A stretch of DNA of 24,552 bases from contig RBNI01001073.1 of NCBI GenBank assembly GCA_003990745.1, positions 1 through 24,552 on the forward strand, given 5' to 3'. Numbering within the stretch: position 1 is the stretch's first letter; each line of letters opens with the position of its first letter. Under the pieces are notes generated by a model. It made no database searches. It was not told where the DNA came from and saw only the letters and a program-made list of their open reading frames with translations. This DNA comes from Jimgerdemannia flammicorona (lineage: Eukaryota; Mucoromycota; Endogonomycetes; Endogonales; Endogonaceae). Position numbers and translations under genes: made by a program. This document shows, piece after piece, positions 18,515 to 24,552 of this stretch.

Positions 18515-20539
18515 ATGGCAACCGACAGGCAATCTGAGGTGTGTACTGGGCAGGGTGGCCCAAGCACTTTCGAATAGCAGCAGGTGGGGAGGGGCCCAGG
18601 CCTGGGGGGGGGCATGAGGGGGCTGCTGGCAGGAGGATACAGAAGGAGTGGCGGTACTGGTAGAGGACAAGGGTCTGGGAGGGTGAGCTTTGTGGAGACA
18701 GTGAAGGGAAGGCAGCAGGTATCAGGGCTGGAGGGCTGGCTGAGGAGGGGCAAGGAGACTGAGAAGGGGGCAGTGTGTGGGAGAGTAGCCCTTGGAAGGG
18801 GGGGCAGTGGAGCTGGGGGAGTAGCGGCTGGGGGGAGTGTGACTGCTGATGGCAATGGGACTGCCAATCTGGAAAAAAATCCAGATATGATGGCTGTTGG
18901 TGAGGCTGAGTGGCTGAGGCTTGGAAGATAAGGAGATTTGGCAGATGGCATAATGGGCCTGGCAGTGGCACCATTACTCAAGAAATCAATCTCGGCATTC
19001 ATGGTTACACTGTGCTTCCAGGGCTTAGCGGTGATGGCGAAAATGGTGCTGGGGCTTATCACTAAGCAGGTGGCAGGAGCTGCATCAGTGAAGTTTTTGA
19101 AGGGACTGGAGGGTGTGGAGGTGGGTTTTGAGGAGGCTGAGCTGCTGGAGGAGGCACTGAAGGTTGGGTTGGTAGTTGGGGAGGTGTGTGTTCTGATGGC
19201 GAGATGTCTGAAATGGGATCTGAGGGTGGTCCAACTGCTGGTGAAAGGAGTGCCCATGGTGATAGTGATGGAGATGAGAAAGAGAGTTGAGGATGTCATG
19301 GCAGAGTATGGAGAGGTGGTGGATATCGGATTCAGGGTCTGGGAAGGGACTACACTCAGGACTGAGGATGTGGATGTGAGGATTCAGCTGGCTGGGAAGG
19401 AAGCTACTGGGAAAGTGAGGAACTGGCCTTTGGTGATGGTCTGGGGAGCGATCATGTGTAAGGTGGCAAGGGTGAAAGGAAGTGAAGAGGAGGAAGAGGA
19501 TTTATTGGAAGTACTGGAAGAATTGGATAGTGCTGTGGAGTGGCAAGCAAAGGCTTGGAAGGCTTTCATGGAGTCGACACACCTGGAGGTGGTGGATGGA
19601 AAGAGGATTTGAGTGGACAAGGTGCAGTGGGAAAGGGCTCAGGGGCATAAGAGACAAAAGGATCTGCTGGCTAAACTGAGGGGTGGACCACAGGAGGATG
19701 TGAGCAAGGTGACAGGCATGGAAGGGGCCAAAGTGAGTGTCTGGGCTGGCGAGAGGAGTGGGAATGCCGGGGAAGAAACAGGGAAGGCAAAAGAGGTGAA
19801 GGTTATTGACCCATATGCTGATGGCATCCTGGAGGTTTGGGATGAGGTCTGGGAGGACTCCCCTACTCCTTCTCCTCTTATCAGGTGAGGCCCAGCTTCC
19901 AGAAACAAAATTGTGGAGGATGTGACAATGCTGGGGACCCATCAGGTGAAATTCCGAGTTCCAGAGGTAATGAATGGGGGACATATGGTAGTGGCTGGGG
20001 AGGAGGAACTGGTGGATGTCCCAGAGGTGTGGGATGAGGCTGCAAGTGCTGGAGCTGACACCACAATGCTGGATGGAGGGAGGCTGGCGACCCCTGGAGG
20101 GAAGGAGGTGGGGAACCTACTTTGGATATGCAGGATGATGAATAACCTGGCGGCAGAAGAGTTGGGGGAGGTGGACTTGCGAGTGATGAGTGATGAGCAC
20201 TGGGCACAGATATTGCAGGGAGATGGAGTGATGATGGCTCTGAAGGCAGAAATTCTTGCAGTGTATCTGGAGGAGGAAGGGTATGAGGTGGACAAGGAGC
20301 GGGAGGCAGAAATGGCAGTTGTCATAGGGGAGAGGGGTGAGTACTGCTGGAACAAGCATCATGGATTGCAGCTTTGGCAGGAGGCTTGCATTGAGTACCA
20401 GGAGGAGTTTGAGGAGAAGGCAGATGGGGAGATGAATGAGCTGTTGGCTGGATTGGAGGCGCAGAGGGCTGAAGAGGAGGAGGTGATGGCAGAACATAAT
20501 CTGGACACAGCACAGGAGGAGATGAGCATGGAGCAGTAG
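18515..20539 (+). pseudogene. LINE C ORF1 (RNA-binding protein, RRM-like; four in-frame stops)
   Basis: A single frame of 675 codons runs from ATG 18515 to TAG 20537-20539, with internal stops TAG 18575-18577, TAA 18929-18931, TGA 19610-19612 and TGA 19886-19888. The first stop aligns with TGG in LINE B (FDWQ), so it is a mutation. The order is a Gly-rich N-terminus with GRGQGSGRVSFVETVKGRQQ, then an alpha/beta segment LLKKSISAFMVTLCFQGLAV. An RRM-like unit follows (VVQLLVKGVPMVIVMEMRKR, then YGEVVDIGFRVWEG, then RTEDVDVRIQLAGKEA; about residues 245-300). The C-terminal half is acidic and helical with likely coiled coil (LAGLEAQRAEEEEVMAEHNL) and ends MSMEQ. No CCHC knuckle is visible. Its likely role is binding LINE RNA; this copy is not functional. 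Confidence 0.82.
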
Positions 20540-20557
20540 AGATCAACTGATAACAAA

Positions 20558-23500
20558 ATGTATTTCATTATAAACAGTACAACCAATATTTTTTCTTTGA
20601 ACGTGAATGGGCTACAGGGTGCTGTTAGACATAGGAACATTTTTATTTGGCTGAAGGAATTGGCAGCTGATCTCTTCCTCTTGCAGGATATCAGGTGTAA
20701 AGATGACTGATAGAATGGAATGGACAAAGGAATGGAGTGGTATGGCGATTTGGAATGACAAGGTCAGAATTCTAGTTCAGAAAGGCAGAGGGGAGATAAG
20801 AGATGTAAGGAGCTGGGGAGAGAGACTGGTCTGGAGTGAGTGGATTCGTGCAGGCTGGGAGCCAGTTACTGTGGGCTCCTGTTACTGCCCGGCCATATGG
20901 GGGGAGTGTGTAGATTGGGTGAAGGGTCTCCAGGAGAGTGGGATTCTTACAGAGGCTGGGGTGGATATGCTTGGGGGAGATTTCAATATGGTTTGGGATA
21001 TACAGATGGACAGAACTGATGGTGGATGGGGTGCTGAGAGCAGGAGTGGGGGACTGGCAATGTGAGAGGAAGTCGAAAGACTAAGTGTACTGGTAGATGC
21101 TAGTAGAGAGTACTGGGGGGATAGGAGGATATATACACATTGGGCTGGAGGCCTGGGGACAAGGATCGACTGGATTCTGATGGCCAACTGTTGGGGCCAT
21201 GATGTTGGGAAGTCACTGGAGGTAGAATGGTGTCCATGGTCAGATCACTGGGGCCTTTTGGGACAGGGGTGCTTTGGGGGGAGTGGGGATGGGCCTGGAC
21301 ATTGGTGCCTAAATTCCTCCTTGTTAGATGATGAGTCCCGGTGGGAGGAGTGGGCTAAAGACATTCAGCTAAAGGTAGAGAACTGACAGCAGGAAGGTGC
21401 CTCAATTGGGGTTTGGTAGATGAGGATGAAAGAGATGGCCAGGATGTACTGGAGCAAGGCTGGCAAGGAGGCAGGGAAGCAGCAAAGGCAGAAAGTGCAT
21501 TGGGCTTCTACTAGATTGGCTAGGCTTCTGGAGGAGTGGGTGAGACTGGCAATGGTGGAGGGAGAAGAGGATTGGAGATTAATGAGAGTGAAGATGGAGG
21601 TTGGGGAACTACAACAGGTGTTGCGGGAAGAGGAAGAGGCAAGGGTGCAAAGCTTAGTGGCATGGCTTCATTGGCAGGGGCTGGAGAAAGGGGAGAGGCC
21701 TTCCAAGTTTCTCATGAGGACCCATAGGGCGAGAAGGATACAGCAATAGTGAGAAGGGGTACTTGACTCAGATGGTATACTGGTGCATGGTGTACAGAAT
21801 ATTCTTGGATCACTGAAGGAGCGATGGAGTGGATTGTGGAGTGAGGAGGAGGGTGGGGCAGATGCTACTGCCATTGACTGAACATTGGAGGATTGGCACC
21901 CACCACAAGTTGAGGGACTAGGTGACCTGGTGATGCCTGTAAAGGAGGATGAGATCTACCAGGTTCTTGCCGCGACAGCCTTGGGTACTGTACCTAGGGA
22001 GGATGGCCTACCCTGGGACTTCTGGAAGTGAATGGTTGGAGTCCCAGATGTGATGGGAGAGTTGATGGCATTGTGTGACTTTATATTGCAGACAGGAAGA
22101 TGGGTGGGAGAGCAGGATCTTGGGCTGGTAATGCTGCTTTATAAGAACAAAGAAAGGTGAGAGGATTGGAAGAATTGGCAGCTGATAATGTTGCTAGATA
22201 TGGACAGAAAGTTGGTGACTAAGGTGGTAGTCGCAAGGCTACAGAAGGTAGCCCAGCAAGTTATAGGTGTTGAGCAGAGGGGATTTGTGGGTGGTCAGCT
22301 CATCAGAGATGGCACAGCCTGGGTACATGGAGTTATTGAAGAGGCTAGAGCCTGTGGACTGGATGGGCATCTAGTCTTCTTAGACCAGGAGAAGTCTTAT
22401 AACTGGGTGCGACAGGTCTGGCTGGCAAAAGTATTGGATAGAATGGGGGTTTTGATCCAATTTTGGTCAGCAATGGTCAGCCTGCTGGAAGGGAGTAGGG
22501 CTGCACTCATGTGTAATGGGCATAGAGGGGTAGCATTCCCTCTGGGTAGGGGGGTGCCCCAGGGGGACCCACTGTCCCCCATTTTGTATGCTCTTTCCCT
22601 GGAACCACTAATGGACAGAGTTAGATGGAGGATAGTGGGGCTCTCTATCTATGGCATTGGGTGGAAAGTTGGGGCCTTTGTAGATGACATGGTGGTTGGT
22701 TTGAGATCGATTGCTGATGTTGAGAAGCTCAAGGAGACAGTGGAGTGGTATGAGGAGAACTCTGGGGTGAAGTTGAATTGGCATAAGTGTGAAAAAATGG
22801 TGCTAGGCAATGGCCTGGTGGGAGGAGAAGTTATAGGAACAATTGTCCCCACTGGTGAGGCAGTGCAGTACTTGGGCATCTATTTGTCTGTCTATGGGTC
22901 AGTTCTGCCCAGGCTTTGGTGGGAGCAGCAAATTGGAATTTGGGAGGAGGACCTGTGGGGTTGGGGGGGAAGACACTTTTCTCTGGCAGAACAGGTCTCA
23001 ATTTTGAATATATATTGACTGCTGAAGCTGTGGTATTTGGCTTATTATCTGGACTTCCCAGCCTGGGTGGTGAAGAGATTGGTGAAGGTGGCCAAGAGAT
23101 GGATTTGGGCTGGCAGGCAGAGTCAGATTGGTTGGGAGACCTTGTCCCTACTGGTGGTGAGGGGTGGTCTGGGGCTGGTGGACTTTTCCAAATGACTACA
23201 CTGCTTGAGGGCATGGTGGCTTAAGAGGGCAGTGGAATTGCGAGGAGGGGGTTGGGTTCCCCTGCTGCAGAAGGTCTGGGAGAGGCAGTCATCACTGAGA
23301 GGCTCAACTGGTGATCTCCTCTCATTGGTTGAACTTCAGAATACTGCAAAATTATGATATAAAGGTTTCTGGTGGGGGATAGTGGAGGGGGCACACTGCA
23401 TTGGTATTCGCTGGCAGGGGAATGAAGGGGAGGAGGCTTGGGACCCGGCGATGTGGAGATGGGATGGCATACTGCTAGGTGGTATGCCTTTACTTGAGTT

Positions 23501-24011
23501 CAACATTAGTGATGGAATAGAATGCCAAAGGGGACCAGGCCAGGATCTGTGGCCTAGCAGTTAGCAAGGAGTTGGTATTGGAGAAGAGTGAGATTGGTAT
23601 AGTTTTTAGACCTGGAGTGCTGCAGTGCAAAGATGGATACCACCAAAGTACTGGGTGGTCTGGTGGCACATGCTGAGGAGGAATGTAATGCTCAACTTTC
23701 ATTCAGGACACCTTATCATAGGGGGTTGCTTCGACTGTGAGGAGTGCCATAATGTAGGGCAGGAAGGGGGCTTTGTACAGATGCCAGAACATTGGCTAGG
23801 AGAGTGTGAGGTGTTGGGAGACTTTTGGAGGGCCATCAGGGACCACTTGGGAGTGAGGCATAGGAGAGATGACATGTGGAGCAGGTGGGAGGACTTGAGG
23901 GATCGATTGGTGGGAGGGGTAGGAAAGGAGTGGATTACTCTGGGCTGGGCATTGGCTATTTGGGTTGGGCTGGCTGGTCACTGGCAATTTGTTTTTGAGG
24001 ATGGGAGGTGA
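20558..24011 (+). pseudogene. LINE C ORF2 (EEP endonuclease, reverse transcriptase, CX2CX14HX4C; frameshift and stops)
   Basis: ORF2 nicks the target DNA and copies LINE RNA there. The start is ATG 20558, then TTNIFSLNVNGLQG and DLFLLQDIRC (EEP N-terminus). A frameshift near 20700 moves to the frame used for the rest. Endonuclease motifs are VGSCYCP, GGDFNMVWD (about 20980), GTRIDWIL (about 21160) and WSDHWGLLG (about 21240). GHWCLNSSLLDD follows. RT motifs are EDGLPWDFWK, MLLDMDRKLVTKVVVARLQ (about 22188-22244), FLDQEKSYNWV, GVPQGDPLSPILYALSLEPL and AFVDDMVVGL (Asp codons 22683-22688), with YLGIYLS beyond. The Cys/His motif spans 23736-23807. Stops include TGA 23016-23018 where TGG is expected. 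The terminal stop is TGA 24009-24011. The combination matches L1/Tx1-group LINEs. Confidence 0.86.
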
Positions 24012-24300
24012 CAGAGCTTGAGGAGCCAGTTATTATGGTGGCAGAGACTTATGGAAGACACCTTGACAGGCTGGTGGCTTGGTTGGGGGCTGCAGGGGGG
24101 TTGGAGGTACTGCTTGGTGGAGAAAATCTGTGGACAGAGCAGTGGGAGGGTTGGAGTCATTGGTGAGAGGATGATCTTTCCTCATGAAGGGGTGGGGTGG
24201 GGCCCCCCTATGGGGATCGGATAGTGGGAGGTGATATTGTATACTTAATCATAGACTGGTAATAAAGATGGAGTCCAAGTAACTATAAAAAAAAAAAAAA
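24012..24300 (+). other. LINE C 3' UTR with G-rich tract, AATAAA and poly-A
   Basis: Non-coding. A G-rich tract near 24189-24216 (ggggtggggtgggg, then cccccc and gggg) could form a G-quadruplex or a GGGG/CCCC hairpin. AATAAA (24260-24265) and gtccaagtaactat precede 15 A residues (24286-24300). Confidence 0.8.
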
Positions 24301-24301
24301 G

Positions 24302-24316
24302 GGGTTGATGGAGGAC
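24302..24316. repeat. LINE C target-site duplication, right copy
   Basis: gggttgatggaggac directly follows the poly-A of LINE C (one G, 24301, lies between) and matches 18416-18430 at 14 of 15 positions. Confidence 0.9.
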
Positions 24317-24552
24317 ATTATGACAGGCTGGTGATTAGGTTGGGGTTTACAGAGTAGTTAGAGGCATTGCTTAGTGGAGAAAATCTGTAGGCAGAATGAA
24401 GAGAGAGTTGGAGTAGTGAGTGGTAAAGTGGTCTTCAAGCATAAATATATAGGAGGGAGTTCCTCTATAGAGATTGAGTAGTGGGAGGAGATACTATAAC
24501 TATTTCAATAGACTAGTAATAAATAGTAAAGTCTAAATGATTATAAAAAAAA
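24302..24552 (+). mobile_element. LINE B 3' remnant displaced by LINE C
   Basis: It is homologous to the end of LINE C and LINE A: gacaggctggtga, then ggagaaaatctgta, then gtaataaatagtaaagtctaaatgattat. It ends in at least eight A residues (24545-24552) at the window edge. It holds only 3' UTR and no coding. Confidence 0.88.

Larger units (their letters stand above)
18431..24301 (+). mobile_element. LINE C: full-length L1/Tx1-like LINE nested in LINE B
   Basis: The 5.87-kb element has a 5' UTR of 84 bp, ORF1 (18515-20539), an 18-bp spacer, ORF2 (20558-24011), a G-rich 3' UTR, AATAAA and 15 A residues (24286-24300). A 15-bp duplication flanks it. It is in the same orientation as its host LINE B. 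It has the fewest disruptions of the three copies, consistent with being the last to insert. The sense strand is strongly G over C. The domain order and the FLDQEKxxxxV and W.LN.SLL.D motifs place it in the L1/Tx1 group rather than Tad; no RNase H is seen. Confidence 0.93.

Noticed and set aside
18515..24011. Intact, active LINE C
   Set aside because: ORF1 has four internal stops. ORF2 has a frameshift near 20700 and several stops, including TGA 23016-23018.
5903..24301. Assignment of the LINEs to the Tad clade
   Set aside because: The RT and endonuclease motifs look L1/Tx1-like and no RNase H domain is seen. A phylogeny would be needed for certainty.

Overview
This window is a pile of retrotransposons with no recognisable host gene. 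It suggests a repeat-rich filamentous fungus. The evidence is Ty3/Gypsy-type gag and protease sequence, L1/Tx1-like LINEs with poly-A tails, and a mutation pattern like fungal repeat-induced point mutation (RIP): CpG is almost absent from most copies, and many TGG and CAG/CAA codons have become TAG or TAA (TpG or CpA to TpA). The species, and whether it is an ascomycete or a basidiomycete, cannot be settled from this sequence.

All LTR-element coding runs on the minus strand and all LINEs run on the plus strand. (1) 1-3784 holds the 5' part of a relatively young LTR retrotransposon, element 1, on the minus strand. Its LTR is 2381 bp (1404-3784), with perfect 8-bp inverted ends, a tRNA-Pro-like primer-binding site and a gag that runs off the left edge. 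The LTR's U3 carries an almost intact 328-codon reading frame of unknown function. (2) 3785-12805 is an older, heavily decayed element 2 on the minus strand with a related gag. Read in its own direction it has the gag N-terminus (12805-12457), gag body and CCHC knuckle (11085-8995), an aspartic protease (about 5790-5545), a Cys-containing linker and a dUTPase domain (about 4230-3930). Element 1 interrupts it at 3784/3785, so its RT and integrase would lie beyond the left edge if present.

(3) Element 2 carries three further insertions. An LTR-plus-leader fragment (about 11086-12456, minus) splits gag. LINE A (5903-8980), truncated at its 5' end, sits between gag and protease with a 14-bp target duplication and a 58-A tail. 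LINE B (from about 12806, nearly full length) lies just upstream of gag. (4) LINE C (18431-24301), also full length, is inserted in the same orientation inside the 3' UTR of LINE B, with a 15-bp target duplication. The last stretch (24302-24552) is the displaced tail of LINE B.

The LINE family has a short 5' UTR of about 80 bp and an ORF1 of about 675 codons with an RRM-like central segment. About 18 bp later comes an ORF2 of about 1150 codons, with an endonuclease/exonuclease/phosphatase (EEP) nuclease, a reverse transcriptase and a C-terminal CX2CX14HX4C motif. A G-rich 3' UTR, an AATAAA signal and poly-A follow. Every LINE copy is broken by stops and some frameshifts. Damage increases in the order C, B, A, which fits C being nested in B. 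The most unusual points are the ORF inside the LTR U3 and the dUTPase domain in the decayed LTR-element Pol.
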